A DNA stretch of 10,804 nt, taken from NCBI GenBank assembly GCA_023700885.1, contig JAMPYA010000062.1, positions 1-10,804 on the forward strand, given 5' to 3'. The stretch comes from Flavobacteriaceae bacterium. GTDB taxonomy: Bacteria; Bacteroidota; Bacteroidia; Flavobacteriales; Flavobacteriaceae. Positions 1-7,197 of this stretch are shown here, one piece after another; position 1 is the first letter of the stretch; each line of letters opens with the position of its first letter. The notes under the pieces are model-generated. The model saw only the letters and a list, made by a program, of their open reading frames with translations, was not told where the DNA came from and did no database searches. The translations under genes and the position numbers were made by a program.

Positions 1-984
1 ATGAGTGATGTAACGTTAAATAACTGGCAATTAAACACTAAAACCAGTATAAAATCTATTGAATGGAAAGAAAATCCATCCGTAAATATCGCCGGTAAAG
101 TAATACCTATTACGTATTTAGTGAATCCGGCAATGAATTATTTTAAACCCACAATAGAAAAAAGTATAGATGATGCCATTAAGAAATCACTTAATTTTCA
201 GCCTTTTGTTTTAGATGCTTTAGATAAAATTAGCGTTCCTACCTTAGTAAACCAGCAATTTGAAACTTGGTTTACAATAAAGCCTTTAAATTTAAATGTA
301 ACCGATGCTAAAATTAAAAATGAATCCATTTTTTTAGATTTAGGATTGGATTGTCATATAGAAACTATAGTTGGAAAAGAAGCTAAAAAAACATTTCAGA
401 AAGAAAAATTAGTATTAAAACCGGTTAAGAATATAGCTGATAAATTTTCGGCATCTTTAATGGTAGTTTCACCCTATTTACAAATTTCTCAAATAATTAC
501 TAAGAATTTTGAAGGTCAAGAGTTTGTGTCGGGGAATAAAAAAGTGACGGTTCATAAAGTTGATTTGTGGCATAAAAATGGAAAAATGATTATTGCTTTG
601 GATCTTTCTGGAAGTATTAACGGAACGATTTATTTATCGGGAATTCCTACTTATAACGAACAAAAATCGGTCATCTATTTTGAAGATTTAGACTATATTT
701 TAGATACTAAAAATTCTTTATTAAAAACGGCTAATTGGTTAGCACAAGGGGTAATACTTAAAAAAATTAAAGAAAATACCCAATATTCAATTAAAAAAGA
801 TGTTGAAAATGCTCAAAAACAACTGTCAAACTATTTGAGTAATTTTTCACCAGCTCCGGGGGTTTTTATCAATGGCAAATTGGAGGGTATTATTATAGAT
901 ACCATTCAATTGACAGATCAAGCAATAATTGCTACCATAAAATCAACAGGGAAAATTAATGTAACCATCGATGGTTTAAAGTAA
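1..984 (+). CDS. DUF4403 family protein, probably missing its N-terminus
   Basis: The reading frame is open from the first base of the window to a TAA at 982-984 (327 codons). The sequence is rich in alternating beta-strand patterns and matches what I know of DUF4403 proteins: a GKVIPITY segment, a stretch running into a helix that starts FKPTIEKSIDDAI, and a later GTIYLSGIPTYNE strand pair near residues 209-222. Full-length members are usually well over 400 residues and begin with a lipoprotein or secretion signal. Neither is present, so the ATG at position 1 is probably an internal methionine and the real start lies upstream. The molecular function of the family is unknown; a surface or periplasmic lipid-binding-like role is only a guess. 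The PBP1A gene follows after 40 bases on the same strand, suggesting co-transcription. I am fairly sure of the family and unsure of the 5' limit. Confidence 0.8.
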   Translation: MSDVTLNNWQLNTKTSIKSIEWKENPSVNIAGKVIPITYLVNPAMNYFKPTIEKSIDDAIKKSLNFQPFVLDALDKISVPTLVNQQFETWFTIKPLNLNVTDAKIKNESIFLDLGLDCHIETIVGKEAKKTFQKEKLVLKPVKNIADKFSASLMVVSPYLQISQIITKNFEGQEFVSGNKKVTVHKVDLWHKNGKMIIALDLSGSINGTIYLSGIPTYNEQKSVIYFEDLDYILDTKNSLLKTANWLAQGVILKKIKENTQYSIKKDVENAQKQLSNYLSNFSPAPGVFINGKLEGIIIDTIQLTDQAIIATIKSTGKINVTIDGLK

Positions 985-1024
985 TTTCCGTAAATTAATC
1001 CGAGTTTAGATTTAAACCAATATA

Positions 1025-3322
1025 ATGAGCTATTTCAACCTACTTAAGAACAAGTTTACATCGCTATTAAATTTCAAAAAATATACAAAAAAGGATATAA
1101 GAAACCTATTTAAGTATAGTGTTTTGGGCGGTTTTGTATTTACTATTATATTCTTTTTAGCCATTTATTTTGGATTTTTCGGACGCGTTCCAACCTATAA
1201 AGAAATAAAGTTATTTAGAAATATGGAAGCGTCAGAAGTGTATTCTGCAGATAATGTGTTGCTTTTCAGATTTGATAAAGAAAACAGGGTTAATATTCCT
1301 TACGACTCCATTCCAAAACACATTGTTCAAGCACTTATAGCTACAGAAGATGAGCGCTTTTATGAGCACAATGGAGTGGATATCAAGAGTTTATTTAGAG
1401 TGTTGGTTAAAACCATTATTTTACAAGATAAAAGTGCGGGTGGAGGAAGTACCATAACGCAACAACTCGTTAAAAATTATTTTCCTAGAAAAAACTATTG
1501 GTTTTTATCAACTCCCATCAATAAATTAGAAGAAATGGTTGCTGCCTATAAATTAGAACAACATTTTAGTAAAGAGCAACTCATTGAATTTTATTTTAAT
1601 ACGGTTCCTTTTGGCGATTCTGCTTTTGGTTTAGAAAGTGCTTCACAACGATTTTTTAGTACTTCTGCATCCAAATTATCTATTGAGCAAGGTGCCGTTT
1701 TAATTGGTATGTTAAAAGCATCCTACACTTATAATCCGCTAAAAAATGCAGAGAAATCCAGAAGCAGAAGAAATGTAGTGTTATTGTTGATGAAAGAACA
1801 TCATTTCATTACACAAAATCAATTAGATTCCCTTTCAAATATTCCATTAATCACCAAAAAGAAGCAACTGAGTAGACATATTGGTAAAGCACGTTATTTT
1901 ACAGAATATGTCAGAATGGAAATGAAAGAATGGTTGAAGTCAAATTTTAAACCAAGTGGTAAAGAATACGATTTATATAAAGACGGCTTAAAGATTTATA
2001 CCACTCTAAATTATGAAATGCAACAATATGCAGAAAAGGCTGTTGCAAAAAGACTTAAACATTTACAACGAGAGTTTGAATATCAATGGAGGGGAGAAGA
2101 GCCGTGGGATGATGTACCGATAGTATTGGAAAATGCAATCAAAAATTCTCGCAGATATAAATTAATGAAAGAAGCGGGCGCTTCAGAATCTAAAATAAGA
2201 GATGCTTTTAACAAAGCTGTTCCCATGAAAATATTTAGTTGGGAAGGCGAAAAAAATGTAACCATTACACCTTTAGATTCGGTAAAACATTATTTAAAAC
2301 ACCTACATGCCAGTTTTATTGCCATGGAACCTAAAACTGGTCATATAAAGGCTTATGTAGGAGGTATTGATGAACGTTATTTTCATTATGATCATGTAAC
2401 CACAAAACGTCAGGTTGGTAGTACTTTTAAACCTTTTGTTTTTGCTGCTGCCATTGAAAAGGGTGTGATGCCTTGTGATATGTATTCCAACGAATTGAAA
2501 AAATATCCACAATACGAAGATTGGGAGCCTAAAAATTCTGATATGATCTATGGAGGTGAATTTAGTGTTTGGGGAGCCTTAGCAGCCTCTGTAAACACAG
2601 TTACGGTTCAGTTGATGGAAAAGGCCGGACTTGATAATATTATTAGGCTAGCATATAGCATGGGAATTGAAACCGAATTACCTAAAGTGGCTTCATTGTC
2701 ACTTGGAACAGCAGAGCTCTCATTATTAGAAATGGCAAGAGCTTATAGTGTTTTTCCCAATTACGGAATCTCATCTCAAGAAGTATCTGTATTAAAAATT
2801 GTTGATCGAGAAGGAAATGCGCTCAATACCTTTCCTGTTAAAGTGAAAAAAGAAGTTTATTCAGCAAAAACGGCAGAGGTAATGGTAGAAATGTTGAGAA
2901 AAGTTGTGAATAACGGAATTGCAGCTCCGTTTAGATATGATTTTCAACTTTTTTATGATTTAGGAGGTAAAACAGGAACTTCTCAAAATCATGCTGATGG
3001 TTGGTTCTTGGGATTTTCTTCTAATTTAGTCACTGCTGCATGGGTAGGAGCAGAGAATCCATCTATTCATTTTAAAAATATGCAATACGGACAAGCTTCT
3101 TATACAACCTTACCCATTAACGGTGAATTTATGCGAAGCATCAAGTCGAATCCGTCTTTTAAATATTATTTAGAAGGGACTTTTAGAACTCCCTCAAAAG
3201 AGGTACAAGCTATGTTTCAATGTTTATCACGTAAAAATGTACCAAGGCGTGCTAAAGATACTATATCAGTTGTTGTAAAAGATACGTTAATAACAGACAT
3301 CAAGAAAGACAGTTTACAATAA
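1025..3322 (+). CDS. Bifunctional penicillin-binding protein 1A (GT51 transglycosylase + transpeptidase)
   Basis: A 765-residue class A PBP that polymerises lipid II glycan strands and cross-links peptides on the outer face of the inner membrane. A cytoplasmic basic N-terminus is followed by one membrane anchor (about residues 31-52). The GT51 domain shows EDERFYEH (catalytic Glu108), GGSTITQQLVKN (140-151) and the KLEE...EQLIEFYFNTVPFG block (167-197). The transpeptidase domain has SxxK as STFK (nucleophile Ser466, Lys469), SVN (522-524) and KTG (649-651, followed by TSQNHADGWFLGF). All catalytic motifs are intact. A linker of about 100 residues between the two domains, with a WRGEEPWDD segment, is typical of bacteroidete PBP1A proteins. 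Length is normal. The start at 1025 places the charged tail and anchor correctly; no Shine-Dalgarno is visible. The next gene begins 31 bases downstream on the same strand. The product may be called MrcA/PonA-like, but I do not assign a symbol because paralogues cannot be told apart here. Confidence 0.96.
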   Translation: MSYFNLLKNKFTSLLNFKKYTKKDIRNLFKYSVLGGFVFTIIFFLAIYFGFFGRVPTYKEIKLFRNMEASEVYSADNVLLFRFDKENRVNIPYDSIPKHIVQALIATEDERFYEHNGVDIKSLFRVLVKTIILQDKSAGGGSTITQQLVKNYFPRKNYWFLSTPINKLEEMVAAYKLEQHFSKEQLIEFYFNTVPFGDSAFGLESASQRFFSTSASKLSIEQGAVLIGMLKASYTYNPLKNAEKSRSRRNVVLLLMKEHHFITQNQLDSLSNIPLITKKKQLSRHIGKARYFTEYVRMEMKEWLKSNFKPSGKEYDLYKDGLKIYTTLNYEMQQYAEKAVAKRLKHLQREFEYQWRGEEPWDDVPIVLENAIKNSRRYKLMKEAGASESKIRDAFNKAVPMKIFSWEGEKNVTITPLDSVKHYLKHLHASFIAMEPKTGHIKAYVGGIDERYFHYDHVTTKRQVGSTFKPFVFAAAIEKGVMPCDMYSNELKKYPQYEDWEPKNSDMIYGGEFSVWGALAASVNTVTVQLMEKAGLDNIIRLAYSMGIETELPKVASLSLGTAELSLLEMARAYSVFPNYGISSQEVSVLKIVDREGNALNTFPVKVKKEVYSAKTAEVMVEMLRKVVNNGIAAPFRYDFQLFYDLGGKTGTSQNHADGWFLGFSSNLVTAAWVGAENPSIHFKNMQYGQASYTTLPINGEFMRSIKSNPSFKYYLEGTFRTPSKEVQAMFQCLSRKNVPRRAKDTISVVVKDTLITDIKKDSLQ

Positions 3323-3353
3323 GAAAATTTATAAATAGTCAAATATTCATAAG

Positions 3354-4895
3354 ATGAAAATTAAACATTTACTTTTAATTCTATTTTGTACAGTTTCAAC
3401 TACTGTACTTTTTTCTCAAAACAATCAATCCAATCTCAAACAACAAAAATTAGACAGCTATTTTGCTCAAATGGCTAAAGACTGGGATATTCCCAGTATG
3501 TCAATCGGAATTGTAAAAGACGGGAAATTGGTTTTTTCAAAAAGCTATGGCTATTTAGAAATAGGTAAAAGTGAAAAACCTGATGCCAATACCTTGTACG
3601 CCATTGCTTCTAATTCAAAAGCATTTACTTCGGCTATTATAGGAATGTTAGTGCAGGAAGGTAAACTTTCTTGGGATGATAAAGTAAAAGATTACTTGCC
3701 TTATTTTGAAGTTTATGATCCTTGGGTTTCTAAGGAAGTTACGATTAGAGATTTATTAAGTCATAGAGTTGGTTTGGGAACTTTTAGCGGTGATGTTATT
3801 TGGTATAAATCAAATTTAACTGCTGAAGAAATTTTAAAAGGTGCTCAATATTTGCCAAAATCTTTTGATTTTAGAGCCGGTTATGGTTATTCCAATTTAA
3901 TGTATATAGCTGCAGGAGAAGTTATTAAGAAAGTAACTGAAAAAAGATGGAGCGAAGTGGTTAAAGAAAGAATATTAATTCCGCTCAATATGAACAGAAC
4001 CATTACTTCTTTGAGTGAGCTACCAGAAAAGGGCAATTTTGCGACTCCACACGGCAGAAAAGAAAAGGTTAATTTTCCAATTGAATGGGAAAACTGGGAA
4101 GAAATTGGTGCCATGGGTGGTATAATTTCTAGTGTAAACGACGTTTCTAAATGGATGATATTTAATTTAAATAAGGGAATTCATGGTAAAGATACCTTGC
4201 TTACAGCTTCATCCATCAATAATATCTGGACACCTCATAATAATTTTAAAGTAGATCAGACCAAGAAAAATGATTTTAACCGTCATTTTAGCGGATATGG
4301 ATTGGGATGGAGTTTAAGTGATTATCACGGAAATTTAAGAATGGGACATACCGGCGGATATGACGGAATGATAACCGCAGTTACTTTAATTCCGGATCAA
4401 AATCTAGGTGTTGTTGTCCTAACCAATGGTATGAAAAGTCCGATTACAGCCGCAACCAATTATGCAATTGACACCTATTTAGGTCTCAAGGTAAAAGACT
4501 GGAATAAAGAAATATTAAAACTTTCTGATAGTTATGAGGCCAAAGATAGCAGAATCGCAGACCGAATTTCAAAAAGAATCCTCAATACTCAGCCTTCTTT
4601 GCCATTGAGTCAATATGAAGGAACTTATAAATCATCCATATATGGAAATATCATAATCACAAATGAGGACGGTGTACTTCAATTAAATTTTGAACATTCT
4701 CCTAATTTATCTGCCAGCTTAACCCATTGGCATTATGATGTATGGAAAATAGTTTGGGATATACCGCATGCTTGGTTAGATTTTGGTACCCTAAAATTTA
4801 ATCTTGATAATAATTTAAATGTGTTGGGAATTGATTTTGATGTACCCAATGATGATATCTTTTTTGAAGAGTTAAAACCGATGAAAATAAAATAA
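3354..4895 (+). CDS. Exported serine hydrolase, beta-lactamase/PBP fold (PF00144) with C-terminal DUF3471-like domain
   Basis: A 513-residue protein with a clear signal peptide (KIKHLLLILF core, likely cleavage after SxxxLFSQ near residue 21-22), so it acts in the periplasm or beyond. The class C beta-lactamase-type active site is complete: SNSK (Ser86-Lys89), YSN (179-181) and HTG (332-334). A second domain starts at LSQYEGTYKSSIYGN (about residues 418-431) and runs to the end. It resembles DUF3471, which often follows this hydrolase domain. Family members include D-alanyl-D-alanine carboxypeptidases, peptidases and esterases as well as true AmpC enzymes. The substrate cannot be read from sequence, and the extra domain argues against a dedicated antibiotic-resistance enzyme. 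Its position 31 bases after PBP1A makes a role in peptidoglycan or peptide turnover plausible (inference). The gene ends just before a strong terminator. Confidence 0.92.
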   Translation: MKIKHLLLILFCTVSTTVLFSQNNQSNLKQQKLDSYFAQMAKDWDIPSMSIGIVKDGKLVFSKSYGYLEIGKSEKPDANTLYAIASNSKAFTSAIIGMLVQEGKLSWDDKVKDYLPYFEVYDPWVSKEVTIRDLLSHRVGLGTFSGDVIWYKSNLTAEEILKGAQYLPKSFDFRAGYGYSNLMYIAAGEVIKKVTEKRWSEVVKERILIPLNMNRTITSLSELPEKGNFATPHGRKEKVNFPIEWENWEEIGAMGGIISSVNDVSKWMIFNLNKGIHGKDTLLTASSINNIWTPHNNFKVDQTKKNDFNRHFSGYGLGWSLSDYHGNLRMGHTGGYDGMITAVTLIPDQNLGVVVLTNGMKSPITAATNYAIDTYLGLKVKDWNKEILKLSDSYEAKDSRIADRISKRILNTQPSLPLSQYEGTYKSSIYGNIIITNEDGVLQLNFEHSPNLSASLTHWHYDVWKIVWDIPHAWLDFGTLKFNLDNNLNVLGIDFDVPNDDIFFEELKPMKIK

Positions 4896-4913
4896 TTCAT
4901 TTGTAAAATGAAT
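4895..4913 (+). other. Perfect 8-bp hairpin at the stop codon
   Basis: ATTCATTT (4895-4902) pairs perfectly with AAATGAAT (4906-4913) around a 3-base loop. The stem begins at the last base of the serine hydrolase stop codon and ends one base before the terminator stem. It may be a 3'-end stabilising structure or an accessory to the terminator. It has no T-run of its own. Confidence 0.4.
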
Positions 4914-4950
4914 AAAAGGAAGCAATTCATATAGTTGCTTCCTTTTTTTT
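4914..4950 (+). terminator. Intrinsic terminator of the PBP1A/serine hydrolase unit
   Basis: AAAAGGAAGCAA (4914-4925) pairs perfectly with TTGCTTCCTTTT (4935-4946) around a 9-base loop, and the T-run continues to 4950. The GC core GGAAGC/GCTTCC stands out in an AT-rich background. It separates the upstream envelope genes from the transporter gene. Confidence 0.88.
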
Positions 4951-4951
4951 A

Positions 4952-4959
4952 TACTTTTG
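4952..4959 (+). promoter_or_regulatory. Bacteroidota-type -7 box (TAnnTTTG) for the transporter gene
   Basis: TACTTTTG matches the TAnnTTTG consensus of the main Bacteroidota sigma factor exactly and lies 19 bases before the transporter ATG, giving a very short leader. The only upstream TTG (4935-4937) is 14 bases away, closer than usual, and lies inside the terminator stem. The -33 element is therefore uncertain. Confidence 0.45.
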
Positions 4960-4978
4960 CGCCAAATTATAAATCATC

Positions 4979-5899
4979 ATGCTTTTAACACATAAAGGTG
5001 AACTGATAGCGCTATTGACTGCTGTTTTTTGGACCATTACCAGTTTAGCATTTCAACAAGCAACACGCAGAGCCGGTTCTATTTCGGTAAACATCATTCG
5101 CTTGTTGATTGCACTTGTTATCTATGCCGTAATTTCTTCTTTTACTAGAGGCATGTTTTTACCTTTTGATGCCAGTTCACATCAGTGGATATGGATGTCC
5201 ATTTCAGGTTTAATTGGTTTTGTATTTGGCGATTATTTCCTCCTCAAGTCCTATGAATTTATTAGTGCCCGAATCACAATGTTAATCATGTCATTAGCAG
5301 CTCCTTTAGCTTCTATTATCAGTTGGTTTGTTTTGGGAGAAACTATGGAGACACTCTCTTTAATAGCAATGTTTATCACGCTTTTTGGTATTGTTTTAGT
5401 CATCACCGAAAAGAAACAATTAGAGGATGAACAGTTAGGTAAAAAATCTAGAAAATTGCAATTTTCTTTTGCTCCTAAAGGATTGATATTTGCTTTTTTA
5501 GGAACCATCGGACAAGCAACCGGCTTGGTTTTAAGTAAATATGGTATGCGTGATTACAATGTTTTTGCAGCCACTCAAATCAGAATTATAGCAGGAGCAT
5601 TTGGATTTTTAATATTGGTTACTTTAATTAAAAGATGGCCAAGAGTTAAACAAGCAGCAACCGATAGCGTTTCTATGAAATTTATCATGATAGGATCTAT
5701 ATTTGGACCATTTTTAGGGGTTTATGCCTCCTTATTAGCTATTAAGTTTACAACGATCGGAATTGCATCTACTATTATGGCTATTATTCCAGTATTGATA
5801 ATTCCGCCAGCAATTCTGCTTTATAAGGAAAAAGTTACTGTAAAAGAAGTTATTGGAGCATTTATAGCTTTGGGTGGTATTATACTGTTTTTTATATAA
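4979..5899 (+). CDS. EamA/DMT-superfamily transporter, 10 membrane helices
   Basis: A 306-residue inner-membrane protein, the standard length for a two-repeat EamA (drug/metabolite transporter) protein. Ten hydrophobic segments can be read, five in each half. The first EamA repeat spans about residues 7-143 and ends in the SLAAPLASIISWFVLGE and GIVLVITEKK pattern. The second spans about 168-306 with MAIIPVLIIPPAILLYKEK and GAFIALGGIILFF. The halves are joined by a charged cytoplasmic linker (about 144-166). Members export or import small metabolites such as amino acids or nucleotide-related compounds, but the substrate cannot be inferred. The ATG at 4979 is the first one and fits the promoter box just upstream. 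The gene stands alone between a terminator and a long gap, with no functional link to the envelope genes visible. Confidence 0.92.
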   Translation: MLLTHKGELIALLTAVFWTITSLAFQQATRRAGSISVNIIRLLIALVIYAVISSFTRGMFLPFDASSHQWIWMSISGLIGFVFGDYFLLKSYEFISARITMLIMSLAAPLASIISWFVLGETMETLSLIAMFITLFGIVLVITEKKQLEDEQLGKKSRKLQFSFAPKGLIFAFLGTIGQATGLVLSKYGMRDYNVFAATQIRIIAGAFGFLILVTLIKRWPRVKQAATDSVSMKFIMIGSIFGPFLGVYASLLAIKFTTIGIASTIMAIIPVLIIPPAILLYKEKVTVKEVIGAFIALGGIILFFI

Positions 5900-6007
5900 C
5901 ATTTAACAGTTAGTCAGAATTATAAAAAAATACAATGGTCTTGTTCCTCTATTTAGGATTGTTTAGATTTAAAATAACAATTATATCTATATAAATAATA
6001 AATTCAA

Positions 6008-6038
6008 TTGTTTAAAAAATTTAAATTGATTATCTTTA
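6008..6038 (+). promoter_or_regulatory. Candidate promoter for the receiver gene at 6231
   Basis: TTG (6008-6010) is separated by 20 bases from TATCTTTA (6031-6038), one mismatch from the TAnnTTTG box, with spacing normal for Bacteroidota. The region is so AT-rich that similar boxes occur by chance (for example TAAATTTA at 6133-6140), so the call is tentative. Confidence 0.35.
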
Positions 6039-6170
6039 AATAAAATTGATTCAATTATTCTAGTTTATCTGTTTAAAAACCTCGTTTTTTTGTAAACTTC
6101 TAAGGTTTATTAATGAATTTTATCTTCTAAGTTAAATTTACTTTATAATAAAAATTCTTTATTATTTAAA

Positions 6171-6205
6171 ATAGAAAAACAGAATAGAAAAGAGAAAATA
6201 GAAAA
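6171..6205 (+). repeat. Three short direct repeats ATAGAAAA before the receiver gene
   Basis: ATAGAAAA occurs at 6171-6178, 6184-6191 and 6198-6205, spaced 13 and 14 bases apart in an almost pure purine tract that ends about 25 bases before the ATG. It may be an A-rich translational enhancer-like leader, a protein-binding array or simple low complexity. Confidence 0.5.
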
Positions 6206-6230
6206 AGAATATTACCTTAAACTTTCTGCT

Positions 6231-6605
6231 ATGAGTATATTAAAGAATCTTAAAGTTTTAATTGTAGAGGATGAACCTACCTCTTACACTTTGCTTGTTG
6301 AAGAATTAGACGATAGTTGCAAAGAAATTCTTCGAGCAGTTGATGGTTTTGAAGCTATTGAAATAGCTCGAAATAATCCAGATTTAGACTTGATTTTAAT
6401 GGATATTAAACTTCCGTTAATGAATGGTTTAGAAGCCACTAAAAATATTAGAGCGTTTAATCAAGAAGTGCTTATTATTGCTGAAACTGCTTATGCTTTT
6501 CCAGAAGACAGGGCATTGGCTTTAGCGGCAGGTTGTAATGATTATATATCCAAACCAATTTTAAAAGAGCAATTATTGAGTTTAATAGAAAAACACTTAT
6601 TGTAA
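6231..6605 (+). CDS. Stand-alone response regulator receiver domain (CheY-like)
   Basis: A 124-residue protein consisting only of a receiver domain. The phosphorylation machinery is intact: acidic pocket VEDE (Glu13, Asp14), phospho-acceptor Asp58 in LMDIKLP, Thr86 in AETAYAF and Lys108 in SKP. The surrounding sequence (NGLEATKNIR, then ALAAGCNDYISKPI) resembles the receiver modules attached to hybrid histidine kinases more than classic CheY. No output domain follows, so it probably acts by protein contact or as a phosphate shuttle or sink in a phosphorelay (inference). The HPt protein encoded about 600 bases away is an obvious possible partner. The ATG at 6231 is preceded by a purine-rich leader. 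The gene ends 11 bases before the end of a convergent gene, leaving no room for a terminator between them. Confidence 0.93.
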   Translation: MSILKNLKVLIVEDEPTSYTLLVEELDDSCKEILRAVDGFEAIEIARNNPDLDLILMDIKLPLMNGLEATKNIRAFNQEVLIIAETAYAFPEDRALALAAGCNDYISKPILKEQLLSLIEKHLL

Positions 6606-6616
6606 ATAAAGTATTT

Positions 6617-7093
6617 CTAAAGATTTAATGATTGTATTTCTAATTGGTAATCAAATTGTAAATCTTCGTGTAAAAGGGAACACTTTTTTTTAATCGATTC
6701 TAATTCACGCTGATACAGATTTTTAAGAACCGGATTTAATTTTATGGAAGGATTTAATTTACTTAATTTATAACAAAAATAGAGTAGTAGTTCTACTTCC
6801 GTTTCCTTTTTCTTAGAGTATTTTATGTTAGTTTTTATAAATCGTAAAATTTTTCTGACACTTTTTTTAATCAAATAAGCAGTTTTAGTATTGATGGTTT
6901 TAAACTGTTCATCAATTTCTATTTTAATACTATCAATATAGCCATCTTCATGATCAGCTTCAAATAAAAGATACGTTAACAACTCTTTATTTTCCTTTTT
7001 AAATTTAGATAAACGTAAAATTAACTCCGTTAATTCAGTAGTTGATTGCTGTGATAATTCAGTTTTAAGTTTTTTAATAGTTACCGCTTTCAT
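6617..7093 (-). CDS. Uncharacterised basic helical protein, conserved-hypothetical type
   Basis: A 158-residue soluble protein with no signal peptide or membrane segment, very rich in lysine and predicted to be mostly alpha-helical. Notable stretches are ELTELILRLSKFKKENKELLTYL near the N-terminus, TAYLIKKSVRKILRFIK in the middle, and KETEVELLLYFCYKLSK further on. From memory it resembles an unnamed protein found in many flavobacteria. The N-terminal LTELILRL...NKELLTYL pattern is reminiscent of DUF6155, but I cannot confirm this. Codon use and base composition match the neighbours, so the frame is probably a real gene. It is convergent with the receiver gene (11-base gap) and divergent from the HPt gene, sharing a short intergenic region with it. 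The function is unknown. Its place inside a signalling cluster may be meaningful or accidental. Confidence 0.75.
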   Translation of the reverse strand: MKAVTIKKLKTELSQQSTTELTELILRLSKFKKENKELLTYLLFEADHEDGYIDSIKIEIDEQFKTINTKTAYLIKKSVRKILRFIKTNIKYSKKKETEVELLLYFCYKLSKLNPSIKLNPVLKNLYQRELESIKKKCSLLHEDLQFDYQLEIQSLNL

Positions 7094-7197
7094 GTGTGCA
7101 ATTTAATCAATGTATTGTTAGATTTCTTAATATTAACACAATCAATTTTCAGAATAATAATTTATATATATATTTACAAACTAATTATCTCCCTAAT
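7094..7197. promoter_or_regulatory. Divergent intergenic region between the hypothetical and HPt genes
   Basis: This 104-base AT-rich stretch must hold promoters for both directions if the HPt gene starts at 7198. On the + strand TATATTTA (7169-7176) resembles the TAnnTTTG box at a suitable distance from that start. A spaced inverted repeat ATTGT (7114-7118) / ACAAT (7138-7142) could be an operator. Neither is strong evidence. Confidence 0.3.

Larger units (their letters stand above)
5900..6230. other. 331-base AT-rich intergenic region upstream of the receiver gene
   Basis: I see no coding frame of note and no clear terminator for the transporter gene. The region holds a promoter-like pair (6008-6038), a set of overlapping weak hairpins (6071-6108), and a purine-rich tract with three ATAGAAAA copies (6171-6205) just before the receiver start. 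If the promoter is right, the receiver mRNA has a leader of nearly 190 bases. Confidence 0.6.

Noticed and set aside
2083..2512. Minus-strand open frames inside the PBP1A gene
   Set aside because: They lie antisense to a gene with intact catalytic motifs, and their translations show no domain pattern.
3887..4114. Minus-strand open frame inside the serine hydrolase gene, and a similar one at 4733-4930
   Set aside because: Both are antisense to a well-supported gene, and the second also crosses the terminator.
3354..4895. Calling the serine hydrolase an AmpC antibiotic-resistance enzyme
   Set aside because: The SxxK/YxN/HTG motifs are shared by many carboxypeptidases and esterases, and the C-terminal domain is not found in classic AmpC.
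5251..5508. Minus-strand open frame inside the transporter gene
   Set aside because: It is antisense to ten clear membrane helices and has no recognisable features.
7096..7197. Alternative upstream ATG (7096) adding 34 residues to the HPt protein
   Set aside because: It starts 3 bases from the start codon of the divergent gene, leaving no promoter space. The extra residues are Asn/Ile/Tyr-rich and precede what is plainly the first receiver strand, so 7198 is preferred.
7094..7197. LytTR binding-site pair for autoregulation
   Set aside because: I looked for two 9-base LytTR-type direct repeats with a 12-13 base gap and found no convincing pair.
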